64,000 nt of DNA from Kiloniellaceae bacterium. Its GTDB lineage: Bacteria > Pseudomonadota > Alphaproteobacteria > Kiloniellales > Kiloniellaceae. The position numbers and the translations under genes are program-made. This document shows, in pieces, positions 36,068 to 45,553 of this stretch. Numbering within the stretch: position 1 is the stretch's first letter; each line of letters begins with the position of its first letter. The notes under the pieces are model-generated. The model was given only the letters and a program-made list of their open reading frames with translations, was not told the origin of the DNA and made no database searches. Location: positions 40,097 through 104,096 of the forward strand of contig JAJFGK010000105.1 of NCBI GenBank assembly GCA_021776195.1. The letters are read 5' to 3'.

Positions 36068-36904
36068 ATGGCGCCGATCTCGCGTTCTCTGCGGACTCTC
36101 GTTCTGGCCAGCGCCCTGATCCCGGGCGGTGCGATCCTCGCCTCGTCCTCGGGTCTTGCCGCGGACGACCCGGCGGCCGTGCGGCCGGTGGATCTGGAGC
36201 TGGTGCTGGCGGTCGATATCTCTTCGAGCGTCTCGCGCGAGGAGTTTCAGCTCCAGGCCCAAGGCCTGGCCACCGCCTTTCGCGACCCCGCGGTGGTACA
36301 GGCGATCGCCGCGGCCGGCGATCTCGGCATCGCCGTGGCCCTGGTCCAGTGGTCCGACAACCGCCGCCAGTTCCTCGCCACCGACTGGACCCTGGTGAGC
36401 GACGCGCCGAGCGCCGACGCCTTTGCCGAGACCCTCGCCGTCATGCCGCGCCGGGTGGTTGGCGGCGGCACCGCGATCGGCGGTGCGCTGGCCTTTTCCG
36501 TCAAGCAGATCGAGAGCAACGCTTTCGCCGGTCTGCGTAAGGTGATCGACGTTTCCGGCGACGGCCGCACCAACCAGGGCCGCCCGGATATTCCGCTGCG
36601 CGACATGGCCGTGGCGCGCGGTGTCACGATCAACGGCCTGGCGATCCGCAATGAGGACCCCGAGCTTGACCGCTACTACCGCGCCAACGTGATCGGCGGG
36701 CCGGGCGCCTTCGTCGTGACCGCCAACGACTACCGCTCCTTCGCCGAGGCCATTCTCGCCAAGCTGGTCCGCGAGATCACTGGCCCGCCGGTGGCAAGCG
36801 CCCCTGACCCGGGGCACCCTTCACCGCGGCGCGGGTCGCCGCTAGTCTTGGCGGCAACATCATCGACGACCCCTGAAGGGAGACCGATCCATGGCGCCCG
36901 ATAA
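36068..36904 (+). CDS. DUF1194 von Willebrand factor A-like secreted protein
   Basis: 278 residues with a signal peptide (LVLASALIPGGAILASSSG). The vWA domain has a MIDAS site DISSSVSREEFQLQ, then VIDVSGDGRTNQG and GLAIRNEDPELDRYY, a pattern seen in DUF1194 proteins of alphaproteobacteria. The last residues run Pro/Ser/Arg-rich into the start of the Rieske gene, overlapping it by 14 bp. A partner is not known. Confidence 0.85.
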   Translation: MAPISRSLRTLVLASALIPGGAILASSSGLAADDPAAVRPVDLELVLAVDISSSVSREEFQLQAQGLATAFRDPAVVQAIAAAGDLGIAVALVQWSDNRRQFLATDWTLVSDAPSADAFAETLAVMPRRVVGGGTAIGGALAFSVKQIESNAFAGLRKVIDVSGDGRTNQGRPDIPLRDMAVARGVTINGLAIRNEDPELDRYYRANVIGGPGAFVVTANDYRSFAEAILAKLVREITGPPVASAPDPGHPSPRRGSPLVLAATSSTTPEGRPIHGAR

Positions 36905-38018
36905 CCTTCTGCCCACCCTGAGCAAGCCGCTCACTGAAGACGCCCAGCGCTCCTACACCCTGTCGGCCGCCTACTACACCGACCCGGCGATCTACGAGCG
37001 CGAGAAGGAGGCGATCTTCTACAAGACCTGGCACTGCCTGGGTCATCTCTCGCAACTCGAGCGCCCCGGCGACTACATCGCCGCGACCATCGCCGATCAG
37101 GGTGTCTTCGTGCTGCGCGGCAAGGACGGCGTGTTGCGCGGTTTCTACAATGTCTGCCAGCACCGCGCCCACGAGCTGCTGCAGGGCGAGGGCAACGTCA
37201 AGGCGGTCATCACCTGCCCCTATCACGCCTGGGCCTACGATCTGGAGGGCAAGCTGCGCACGGCGCGGAACTGCGAGTCCCTGCCGGACTTCGACAAGGC
37301 CGACTTCACCCTGCCGCAGATCGCCGTCGAGGCCTTTTGCGGTTTCGTCTTCGTCAATCTGGACGAGCGGGCGGCCAGCCTGGCGAGTCAGGCCGGCGAC
37401 CTGGCCGAGGATCTGCGGGCGCGCATTCCCTACCTGGACGAGCTGAAGCCGGTGCGCGCGGTCTGCTTCGGAGACAGCCGCATGGCGGCCGGCTGGAAGG
37501 TCGTCGTCGACAACTTCCTGGAATGCTATCACTGCACGCCGGCCCATCCCGCCTTCGCCGACATGATCGCCATGGAGAGCTACCGCATGGAGACCTTCGG
37601 CCTCTGGTCGCGCCAGCTCGGCGGCGATATCAAGCCGGACAACGAGGCCTACCGGATCGACCCGGCCGAGAACGACCAGAGCGCTGCCTTCTGGTACCTC
37701 TGGCCGACCACGACTATTAATCTTCTGCCCGGCCACCGCGAGGTCGCCATGCTCTCGGTGCGGCCCCACGACCACCAGTCCGCCGCCTTCGTCGGCCAGA
37801 TCTACGCGCCCGACGGCCGCATCGACGAGGCGCGCCTGGACTACCTGAACCAGGTCCTGGGCCCGGAGGATCAGAGTCTTTGCGAATCGGTGCAGCGCGG
37901 CCTGCGGTCCAAGGGCTACGATCAGGGCCGCATCGTGGTCGACGAGACCCGTTCGGGCATCAGCGAGCACGCCATCCACCACTTCCATCGCCTGGTCCAG
38001 CAGGCCCTCGGCGGGTAA
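36891..38018 (+). CDS. Rieske [2Fe-2S] oxygenase, carnitine/betaine-monooxygenase (CntA)-like
   Basis: 375 residues. Rieske cluster ligands Cys89/His91 and Cys109/His112 in NVCQHRAHELLQG and TCPYHAWAYD; mononuclear iron ligands His214 and His219 in DNFLECYHCTPAHP. The residue bridging the Rieske and iron sites, usually Asp, is Glu211, as in CntA/YeaW and related quaternary-amine demethylases (family knowledge). That suggests a trimethylamine-type substrate such as carnitine, betaine or stachydrine. No reductase (CntB-like) gene is next to it; the PNPOx-FNR at 3868 is far away. It starts inside the end of the DUF1194 gene. Confidence 0.9.
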   Translation: MAPDNLLPTLSKPLTEDAQRSYTLSAAYYTDPAIYEREKEAIFYKTWHCLGHLSQLERPGDYIAATIADQGVFVLRGKDGVLRGFYNVCQHRAHELLQGEGNVKAVITCPYHAWAYDLEGKLRTARNCESLPDFDKADFTLPQIAVEAFCGFVFVNLDERAASLASQAGDLAEDLRARIPYLDELKPVRAVCFGDSRMAAGWKVVVDNFLECYHCTPAHPAFADMIAMESYRMETFGLWSRQLGGDIKPDNEAYRIDPAENDQSAAFWYLWPTTTINLLPGHREVAMLSVRPHDHQSAAFVGQIYAPDGRIDEARLDYLNQVLGPEDQSLCESVQRGLRSKGYDQGRIVVDETRSGISEHAIHHFHRLVQQALGG

Positions 38019-38152
38019 CCGCGCACCTGCAAGGCGCTCGCTTTTCTCGCCCGAGTTGGGCTAGACTCGGATCGCTTGAGAATTGCCCATCGGAGTCGGG
38101 ACCGGTGGTTTGCCGGATCCCGCCCGTTTCATTCGATTTCGGGGGGTCGGTC

Positions 38153-39010
38153 ATGAGCGAACCAGGCGGCGGTGTTGGCGGTGCGGACTTTCGAGTCGGC
38201 GGCGTGATCAGCAAGTCCTTTGGCGTGTTCTTCAAACGTATTGTCACCTTTGGCGCCATCGCCATCGGCGTCCAAATCCCAACCATGGTTATCAGCCTAG
38301 TGTTCTTCGGCGACATCTTGAGCGCCGTGGACAGTGGCGATCCCAGCCAGATCGAGACGGCGTCGTTCGGTTTCGAAATGGGGGGATCGGGCCACTGGGC
38401 CCTGCAGTTGGTTTCCATGCTGTTGCAGATTCTTGTCACGGCGGCGATCGTCTATGGCACGATCAGGAGCCTGCGCGGCGCCGGCGCCGGAATCGTGGAA
38501 TGCGTCACCGGCGGTCTGGGCCGCCTGCTGCCGACCTGCGGCGTTACGCTGCTGTTTTTCGTCATGATTTTCGCCGCGATCGGTGTTCCGGCTGTTCTCG
38601 TCGGTCTCTTCGAGGGGGGGATCGCCGGCCTGCTGCTCATCCCCGCCATCGTCCTGGTTTTCTATCTGTTTGTGATCTTCTACACGGCGATCCCTGCCGT
38701 GGTGACGGAACGACCCGGCGTTATCGGTGCGTTCAGCCGCAGCCTTGAACTCACCAAGGGCTCGCGCTGGCGAATTTTCGGTCTGATGCTGGCGGTCTTC
38801 GCCATCATGATTGTTGTCAGCATTGTAATCTGGATCCCGTTGGGGCTGCTTTCCTCACTAGTCGGCCTTTCCGCCCTGACGCTGGTCGGCTTCATCGTCA
38901 ATGCGCTGCTGACTGTCTTCCTCGTGGTGGTCATGACGGTCGCCTATCACGATCTGCGCATTACTTATGAGGGCGTCGACAGCGAAGAGATCGCGGCGGT
39001 CTTCGATTAG
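38153..39010 (+). CDS. Polytopic membrane protein, YciC/GPDP-membrane-domain-like, copy A
   Basis: 285 residues with about six membrane helices. The N-terminal ADFRVGGVISKSFGVFFKR and C-terminal YHDLRITYEGVDSEEIAAVFD frame a family of four tandem genes. The fold class is that of the YciC / glycerophosphodiester phosphodiesterase membrane domain (no catalytic residues), with the LELTKGSRWRIFGLML loop typical of it. Function unknown; an envelope or membrane-homeostasis role is plausible next to the MoxR/DUF58 operon. Its 3' end contains a 16-bp tandem repeat across the stop codon. Confidence 0.8.
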   Translation: MSEPGGGVGGADFRVGGVISKSFGVFFKRIVTFGAIAIGVQIPTMVISLVFFGDILSAVDSGDPSQIETASFGFEMGGSGHWALQLVSMLLQILVTAAIVYGTIRSLRGAGAGIVECVTGGLGRLLPTCGVTLLFFVMIFAAIGVPAVLVGLFEGGIAGLLLIPAIVLVFYLFVIFYTAIPAVVTERPGVIGAFSRSLELTKGSRWRIFGLMLAVFAIMIVVSIVIWIPLGLLSSLVGLSALTLVGFIVNALLTVFLVVVMTVAYHDLRITYEGVDSEEIAAVFD

Positions 39011-39047
39011 GCCGGGCTTCGATCAGGCCGGGCTTCGATCAGGCCGG
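39001..39047 (+). repeat. 16-bp tandem repeat (3 copies) at the stop of copy A
   Basis: CTTCGATYAGGCCGGG repeated three times (39001-39016, 39017-39032, 39033-39047). The first copy carries the stop codon TAG and the others have CAG instead. Since 16 is not a multiple of three the repeat falls after the stop without lengthening the protein. Confidence 0.85.
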
Positions 39048-39155
39048 TCCGGCAGGGGCCGGAACAGCCCTGCGCAATGCTGCAAAGGGGGTCCTCCGTC
39101 TTTCGATTGTTGCCGGCGGCCCGGCAGTTCCTCAAAGAAGTGAAAGGTACCGGCG

Positions 39156-39935
39156 ATGAGCGATGTAACGATGGACGACTTTCGGGTCGGCGCGGTGCTT
39201 GGTCGGTCTTTCTCGGTCCTGTCTCGCAACTTCGTGGCGTTCATGGCCTTGGCCCTGGCCTTCAATGCGCCGCTCTACCTTTACCAGCTCCTCGCGGATC
39301 CAGGCGACGCGGTGGGAACGGAGGACCTTCCGGTTGGCGTTCTCCTACTGCTGCTGGGTCAGATGCTCCTCAGTTTTCTGCTGACGGCGACCCTGGTCTA
39401 CGGCACCGTCCGCGACCTGCGCGGCCGGCCGGCGGGCCTGGGCGAATGCATCGCCCAGGGGGTCGCCCTGCTGCTTCCGGTCTTCCTGGTCGCGGTTCTG
39501 GCGACGCTCGCCTTGATGGTCGGTTTCATGCTTTTCATCGTGCCCGGCATCGTCCTCATGGTTTTCTGGTGGGTCCTGATCCCGACCGTCGTCGTCGAGC
39601 GCCCCGGGTTGCTCCGCGCCTTCGGCCGCAGCATGGAGCTGACCAAGGGTTATCGCTGGCGGGTCTTCGCCCTCTTCCTGGTCATCGTCGTCGGCTACAT
39701 CGTGATCGGGATGGTCGTCGGCGCGGCCTCGTTCGGCGCTCTCTTCTCGACAACGGACCTCGAAAACCTCGAGGCGGCCACCAGATCGTCGTTTGACATC
39801 TTCGTCCTGATCGACTGGCTCCTGAGTTCGCTGCTGGCCGCCTTCTGGTCGGTCATGGCGGCGGTCAGCTACCACGACCTGCGGATCGCCCAGGAAGGCG
39901 CCGATAGCAATGAAATCGCGGCGGTCTTCGACTAG
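39156..39935 (+). CDS. Polytopic membrane protein, same family, copy B
   Basis: 259 residues, about six membrane helices. N-terminus MSDVTMDDFRVGAVLGRSF and C-terminus YHDLRIAQEGADSNEIAAVFD mirror copy A; the MELTKGYRWRVFALFL loop is conserved. It lies 145 bp after copy A. Relative to copy A it lacks ~25 residues near the first loop (residue ~55-80). It ends 20 bp before pseudogene C. Confidence 0.8.
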   Translation: MSDVTMDDFRVGAVLGRSFSVLSRNFVAFMALALAFNAPLYLYQLLADPGDAVGTEDLPVGVLLLLLGQMLLSFLLTATLVYGTVRDLRGRPAGLGECIAQGVALLLPVFLVAVLATLALMVGFMLFIVPGIVLMVFWWVLIPTVVVERPGLLRAFGRSMELTKGYRWRVFALFLVIVVGYIVIGMVVGAASFGALFSTTDLENLEAATRSSFDIFVLIDWLLSSLLAAFWSVMAAVSYHDLRIAQEGADSNEIAAVFD

Positions 39936-39955
39936 GAGAAACTTGGCAATCGTCC

Positions 39956-40348
39956 ATAAGTGACGTCGCTTTGAAGCCGTTCCCTATCGGTGGCGTGTTG
40001 AGCCAATTCTTCTCGATTTGTTTCAGACGGTTCGTAACCTTTGCTCGCAGCCTGGAGCGGACCCGAGGCGCCCGGTGGTGAATGCTCGGTCTGATGTTTG
40101 TTGCAGTCGTATTTGCAATCACGGCTGGTCTTGTGGTTTATACTTCTCCGACCCTGCCGCTCAGTACGATTGGCTTCGTGACGATGATCATAATCGGTTT
40201 GGTGTCCAGCGGCCTGATTTTGGTCTTCCTCTGCGTCGCCAAGGCGGTTGCCTGCCACGACCTGCGCATCGCCCATGAAGGTGTCGAGAGCGAAGAGATC
40301 GCGGCGGTCTTCGACTTGGCCAGGCTTCTGGAACGGGAACAGCAATGA
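39956..40348 (+). pseudogene. Degenerate third copy (C) of the same membrane-protein family
   Basis: The reading frame from 39956 to 40348 resembles both ends of copies A/B but has lost its middle. It begins ISDVALKPFPIGGVLSQFF with ATA where the family has ATG, then jumps from the RFVTFA region directly to RSLERTRGARW, and meets TGA at 40079-40081. After it ATG 40082 starts an 88-codon ORF (LGLMFVAVVFAI...) ending EGVESEEIAAVFDLARLLEREQQ. All parts are in one frame, so an internal deletion of ~150 codons is inferred. The 88-codon ORF overlaps copy D by 4 bp (ATGA at 40345-40348) and could still be translated as a remnant. Confidence 0.82.
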
Positions 40349-41199
40349 GCGACTTCGCGAGAGGCGATTTTAGAGTCGGCGCAGTGCTCAAGCGCACACT
40401 ATCGATCCTGATTTCGAGGTTCGTTCTCCTCGGCGGGATGGCGCTCGCTTCGCAGGTGCCTGTTGCGCTCTTCATCGTCTTCCTGGCGGGCGAGACCGTG
40501 GCCTGTCAGGTCGGCGAGGAGGGCTCGCTGTGGGATCAGGTCTTGGTGATGGTGGGCAGTGGCGTGTCGGGCAATCCCTCCCTCGATCTCGCATCTGTCG
40601 GGCTGCTCTGGCTCGTCCTGGCGGCGCAGACCCACGGCGCGATCGCCCTCTTGCGGGAGAGCAATTCGAGCATCGCGGCCTGCATTGCGACGGGTCTGGA
40701 TCGGCTTTTGCCAACGGTGGCGGTGGTGGCCTGCGGCTATGCGATGGTCGTGCTTCCGATTGTCGCAACACTGTCGCTGGGCGGCCCCGCCGGGGCGGAG
40801 GTTTCGACCTTCGAGATCACCGTGGCGGCGGTGTCGATCGCAGCCTACGCCATTTTTCTGGCCCTGTTCGTGGTGGTCGTGCCGGTTGTGGTGGTCGAGC
40901 GCCTGGGAGTCGTGGCCGCGTTTCGTCGGAGTTTTGATCTCACCCGTGGCAACCGTCTCAGAATTCTTGGGATCTACCTGGTTCTCGCGGTTCTGGCCGG
41001 CACGGTCGTTTATCTTGGCGAGATCGCGAAGGCATCGCTCCTGCACGGCGATACCCTCAAGGCCGGCATCCTCATCGCGGTCGCGTTGTATGGCGTGGTC
41101 GCGACCCTTTTCGCGGTCGCCGATGCCGTGATCTACCACGACCTGCGGCTCGCCAAGGAAGGCGCCGACAGCGACGAAATCGCCGCGGTTTTCGATTAG
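40345..41199 (+). CDS. Polytopic membrane protein, same family, copy D
   Basis: 284 residues, about six membrane helices. N-terminus MSDFARGDFRVGAVLKRTL; C-terminus YHDLRLAKEGADSDEIAAVFD. It shares the family framework but is the most divergent of the intact copies (the TRGNRLRIL loop replaces TKGxRWRIF). It starts by ATGA overlap with the pseudogene remnant. Its TAG overlaps the TAA of the convergent RDD gene. Confidence 0.8.
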   Translation: MSDFARGDFRVGAVLKRTLSILISRFVLLGGMALASQVPVALFIVFLAGETVACQVGEEGSLWDQVLVMVGSGVSGNPSLDLASVGLLWLVLAAQTHGAIALLRESNSSIAACIATGLDRLLPTVAVVACGYAMVVLPIVATLSLGGPAGAEVSTFEITVAAVSIAAYAIFLALFVVVVPVVVVERLGVVAAFRRSFDLTRGNRLRILGIYLVLAVLAGTVVYLGEIAKASLLHGDTLKAGILIAVALYGVVATLFAVADAVIYHDLRLAKEGADSDEIAAVFD

Positions 41200-42182
41200 C
41201 TGGGCGGCTTGCGATTGTCCGGCGCGCCGTGGTGCTTGTCCTCGCGGCGCTCGCCGAAGACCATGCGCTTTTCCAGATGGGCGCGCAGCGCGGCGTAGAA
41301 GGCCTCGAGGAAGGCCTTGGCCTCGACCCGGCGGCCGGGCGGCGGCAGCCAGTCGATCTTGCGGCGGATCTTGTCGGCGACCGCTTGATGGGTGGCATGG
41401 GCCTTGGCGTTCTCGCGCCGCAGCACGTCTTCCAGGGTCTGTAGCTCGTAGATGCCATAGATCGCCAGCTGCGCGTCGCTGAAGCGGTAGCCGGTCTCCT
41501 CCAGCGCGGCCTTGTCGCTTTTCAAGCGCGCCGCCTCCAGGGCCTCCGGCGAGGTCTCTTCGGCGGCGGTCAGATCGCGCGGCAGCACCCCCTTGGGCAT
41601 GCGCACGACCCAAGTTCCGCCGACCATGTCGCCGGCACGCAGATTGTCCTTGTTGAAGAGCGGCAGCAAAAGGAAGACCCCGACCCAGATCCAGGCCAGC
41701 AGCTGGATCCAAGCATCGACCGGCGCGACGGCCGACCCGGAGAAGGCGAGCGAGATCGGCAGGAACAGCTCCAACTCGCGCAGCAGGTTGCGCGCGAAGA
41801 TCGCATCGGCTGTCAGCGGCCCGCCGCGCTGGTCGATGACCCGGAGGCCGAGCAGGCGCTTGCCCGGCGTTCGACCCTGCCAGCGCAGCTCGAAAAAGAT
41901 GAAATAGAAGGACCGCACGGCGAAGAACAGCAAGATGAAGAGCGGCAGAAGCCAGCGAACGCCCTCGATCTCGGACCAGAGAAAGAGGCCCAGCATGGCG
42001 ATCCCGATCATCGCCAGGCTGATCGCGACCAGATCGATCATCACCGCGCCGGCGCGGTCGCCGGCGCCGGCCAGGATGAGCGACAGCCCGACCCCCTCCG
42101 GGGTCACGACGGTTCGCCGCAGCTTGCCGTCGGGGTCGCGTGGGCGCTGGGCCTCTTTACGCTTCTTGGGCTTTTTAGCCAT
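41196..42182 (-). CDS. RDD family membrane protein
   Basis: 328 residues. The RDD domain (GDRAGAVMIDLVAISLAM; LRWQGRTPGKRLLGLRV; DNLRAGDMVGGTWVV) contains about three membrane helices. A ~100-residue C-terminal cytoplasmic region is rich in charged residues. It is the last gene of the six-gene minus-strand operon, starting 8 bp inside the end of the SpoIIM-like gene. RDD proteins often accompany MoxR/DUF58 modules; their function is unknown. The lysine-rich N-terminus (MAKKPKKRKEAQRPR) is unusual for the domain. Confidence 0.88.
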   Translation of the reverse strand: MAKKPKKRKEAQRPRDPDGKLRRTVVTPEGVGLSLILAGAGDRAGAVMIDLVAISLAMIGIAMLGLFLWSEIEGVRWLLPLFILLFFAVRSFYFIFFELRWQGRTPGKRLLGLRVIDQRGGPLTADAIFARNLLRELELFLPISLAFSGSAVAPVDAWIQLLAWIWVGVFLLLPLFNKDNLRAGDMVGGTWVVRMPKGVLPRDLTAAEETSPEALEAARLKSDKAALEETGYRFSDAQLAIYGIYELQTLEDVLRRENAKAHATHQAVADKIRRKIDWLPPPGRRVEAKAFLEAFYAALRAHLEKRMVFGERREDKHHGAPDNRKPPS

Positions 42183-43176
42183 CGCTGGCGCGCCGTCCCG
42201 CGCGGACGAAGTAGGTCACCCACCAGACCAGCGCGCCGGCGCCGATCGAACCGCGCACCAGGGGGTCGACGATCAACTGGCGGCCGAAGCCCTCCAGGAT
42301 GCCGGCGATGAAGAACAGCAGGATCGCGCCCATGGCGATGACCGCGGCCGAGCGCCCGGCCCGGGCCAGGTTGGCGAGCCGGCCCTGGCGCCCCGGCATC
42401 AAGATGCCACCGGCCAACAGCAGGCCCGCGCCGCCGCAGAGGACCAGGGCGAGCAGTTCGGTGCTGCCGTGGATCGCGAGCCAGGCCAGAATGTCGAGCC
42501 CCAGGCCGTGACTGTGGTAGAGCGCGAGAAAGGCGCCCAGCATCAAGCCGGTTTGAAACAGCAGCAGCGCCGTGGGGATGCCCAGGGCGAAGCCGAGTGC
42601 AAAGCAGAAGAGCCCGACCTGGGTGTTGTGGGAGAAGAGATAGCTGGCGAAGACCGTCAGGTCGGCCGGGTTGTGTTCTTCGTCGTAGAGCCCGGCGCGC
42701 AGTCCTTCGGTGGTCGAGGTTGGGCTGCGGTCGCCGGCCATGCCCTCGGGCACGAAGCTGTAGTACCAGTCCTCGTTGGCGCTGGTCAGGCCGAAGCCGG
42801 CCAGGGTGCCGAAGAGCAGCAGAAAAAGCGAGAGCAGCATGGCCCAGCGGGCGTCTCGAACCGCGGCCGGAAAGCGCCTGCGGAAGAAGTCGGCCAAGGC
42901 CGCGCCGAGCGCCCGGTGCGGCCCGTAGACGCAGAAGTAGGCGCGCGCCGCGAGGCTTTCGAGATAGCCCAGCACCGCCCTGTCGAGCGAGATCGCCCGG
43001 GCCACCGACAGGCCCGACAGGGTCGCCCGGTAGAGCCCCGGCAGGCGCAGGAGCTCGCTGGGCGAGAGTTGACCCAGGCCGCCCTTTTCGGTCTTGGCCA
43101 CCAGCTCTTCCAACTGGCGCCAGCCGGCCTCGCGCTCGCGGCGGAACTCGGCGCTCTTCAGGGTGATCTGGGCCAT
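42175..43176 (-). CDS. Stage II sporulation protein M (SpoIIM)-like membrane protein
   Basis: 333 residues with about five membrane helices (including AMLLSLFLLLFGTLAGFGL and VGLFCFALGFALGIPTALLL). SpoIIM-family proteins occur in non-sporulating bacteria as partners of the MoxR ATPase / DUF58 module. It is separated by 13 bp from the DUF58 gene upstream and overlaps RDD by 8 bp. A soluble N-terminal region (TLKSAEFRREREAGWRQLEEL) precedes the helices, as is normal in this context. Confidence 0.87.
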   Translation of the reverse strand: MAQITLKSAEFRREREAGWRQLEELVAKTEKGGLGQLSPSELLRLPGLYRATLSGLSVARAISLDRAVLGYLESLAARAYFCVYGPHRALGAALADFFRRRFPAAVRDARWAMLLSLFLLLFGTLAGFGLTSANEDWYYSFVPEGMAGDRSPTSTTEGLRAGLYDEEHNPADLTVFASYLFSHNTQVGLFCFALGFALGIPTALLLFQTGLMLGAFLALYHSHGLGLDILAWLAIHGSTELLALVLCGGAGLLLAGGILMPGRQGRLANLARAGRSAAVIAMGAILLFFIAGILEGFGRQLIVDPLVRGSIGAGALVWWVTYFVRAGRRASDG

Positions 43177-43189
43177 GCTCCCGAGTTCC

Positions 43190-44521
43190 TCAGATCAGCT
43201 CCTGGCGCTTGATCGCCAGGTAGCGGTTGACCAGCTCGACCCCGACCTGTTCGCGCGAGGCCTCCAGGCAGTGGATGCCTAGTCGCCTTAGACGCTGAAA
43301 GACGATAGAGCGCTCGCGCAGAAAGTCGGCCGCGATGACGCTGCGCGCGACATCGTCGAAGGCGGCGGGCTGCTGGTCCAGGGCGGCGGGCAAGGCCGGG
43401 TCGCGCAGGGTCACGAACAAGACCAGATGGCGCCGCGCCAGATGCCGCAGGTTGTCGACCATCAGGCTCGCGGTCACGGAATCGACGAAGTCGGTCTGCA
43501 GGATCACCAGGGAGCGCCGCTTCAAGCGCCCGAGCAGTTCGGCCAGGCCCAGGGTGAAGTTGGTCTCCTCGGTCGAGTAGTCGAGCTCGGCGGAGAGCCG
43601 CTGCAGGCGGCTGAAGGCGGCCATGCCGCCCTGGGGATCGACGGTCAGGCGCGGCTTGGCGTCGAAGGCGTGCAGGCCGATGCGGTCGCCCTGGCGCAAC
43701 GACATGTAGCCCAGCATCAGCCCCGCGTTGATCGCGTGATCCAGGCGCGGCGCGCCGGCCATCGGCTCGCTCATCAGGTGGCCGGTGTCGAACGCGAGAA
43801 CGATCTGGTGATTGCGCTCGGTATGAAACTCCTTGCAGACCAGGGCGCGGTGGCGGGCCGAGTGCTTCCAGTCGATCGAGCGGTGGTCGAGGCCCGGCAC
43901 GTAGTCCCTGAGCGCCTCGAACTCCGACCCGTCGCCCTGCTGGCGCTGGGCCTTGATGCCGAAGTAGGCGTCCCAGGCGGTGAACTGGATCGCCGCCTGA
44001 CGCACCGCGCGAATGTTGGGCACCACCGGGATGTCGGTCTCGACCGGCGCGCTGAGGGTAAAGCGCAAGAGGCCCAGGGGGCCGGTCCAGCGCAGCCAGA
44101 GGCGGCCGAGCCGGGCGTTGCCGCGGCGCAGCGGCGTCAGGATCACATCGGCCTCGAGGCCCGCTTGCGGCGGGCCGAGGCGCAGGTCGAGGGCGGGACA
44201 GGGGGCCAGACGCTCGTCGCTGTCGAGGCTTAGTACGATTCGCGCGCGCCGCGGCCTGAGCGCGGCTAGTCGGACCCGGAAGGGATCGTCGGCCCCGATG
44301 AAGAGCAGGCGCGGAGCCTCCCAATCGAGCTGCAGATCGCGGGGCCGCAGGGCCAGCATGCCGTCCAGCCCCACGGCCAGGACCGCCAGGCCCAGGGCCA
44401 GAAGGCCGAGCGCCCAGAGGCCCTCGTCGAAGACCACGGCGAGCAGTGCGATCGGCGCGCTGGCGGCGATCACCAGGACGCCGCGCGGCGTCGAGCGCCA
44501 GGACGAGCGGGCGCCGGTCAT
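43190..44521 (-). CDS. DUF58 domain-containing protein
   Basis: 443 residues: two N-terminal membrane helices (about 10-55), then a cytoplasmic region with the DUF58 core (GDGSEFEALRDYVPGLDHRS, IDWKHSARHRALVCKEFHTE) and a vWA-like fold (IVLAFDTGHLM). DUF58 proteins work with MoxR ATPases. It is 13 bp before SpoIIM. The start ATG (44519-44521) is reached through a chain of tiny ORFs linked by ATGA overlaps, so its translation probably depends on ribosomes coming from MoxR. Confidence 0.9.
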   Translation of the reverse strand: MTGARSSWRSTPRGVLVIAASAPIALLAVVFDEGLWALGLLALGLAVLAVGLDGMLALRPRDLQLDWEAPRLLFIGADDPFRVRLAALRPRRARIVLSLDSDERLAPCPALDLRLGPPQAGLEADVILTPLRRGNARLGRLWLRWTGPLGLLRFTLSAPVETDIPVVPNIRAVRQAAIQFTAWDAYFGIKAQRQQGDGSEFEALRDYVPGLDHRSIDWKHSARHRALVCKEFHTERNHQIVLAFDTGHLMSEPMAGAPRLDHAINAGLMLGYMSLRQGDRIGLHAFDAKPRLTVDPQGGMAAFSRLQRLSAELDYSTEETNFTLGLAELLGRLKRRSLVILQTDFVDSVTASLMVDNLRHLARRHLVLFVTLRDPALPAALDQQPAAFDDVARSVIAADFLRERSIVFQRLRRLGIHCLEASREQVGVELVNRYLAIKRQELI

Positions 44522-44538
44522 GGCAGGAATCCGGTCAT
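44518..44538 (-). CDS. 6-codon micro-ORF (MTGFLP) linking to DUF58 start
   Basis: ATG at 44538 overlaps the stop of the preceding 21-residue ORF and its own TGA (44518-44520) overlaps the DUF58 ATG (ATGA). It is in a different frame from both. No ribosome site of its own is visible, so translation would depend on re-initiation. The peptide is probably not functional. Confidence 0.5.
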   Translation of the reverse strand: MTGFLP

Positions 44539-44596
44539 GGTGGGGGGCCAGTCATTTCGGGTCCGGTCATTTCGGGGCCAGTCATTTCGGGTCCGG

Positions 44597-44600
<4 letters not shown>
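44535..44600 (-). CDS. 21-residue MTGPE-repeat micro-ORF between MoxR and DUF58
   Basis: ATG at 44600 overlaps the MoxR TGA (ATGA) and reads [21 protein letters not shown], ending TGA at 44535-44537, which in turn overlaps the next ATG. It is encoded by a 15-bp tandem repeat of four units, each containing an ATGACC/T start-like core. It has a weak AGGTGG about ten bases upstream. A spacer for coupled translation is more likely than a functional peptide. Confidence 0.55.

Positions 44601-44607
<7 letters not shown>
44548..44607 (-). repeat. 15-bp tandem repeat (4 units) at the MoxR/DUF58 junction
   Basis: Units of 15 bp (plus strand CCRGTCATTTCGGGK) at 44548-44562, 44563-44577, 44578-44592 and 44593-44607, organised as two 30-bp doublets. 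On the coding strand each carries ATGACC/TGG, matching the real DUF58 start ATGACCGG, so the repeat looks like duplication of a start region. Confidence 0.9.
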
Positions 44608-45553
<946 letters not shown>

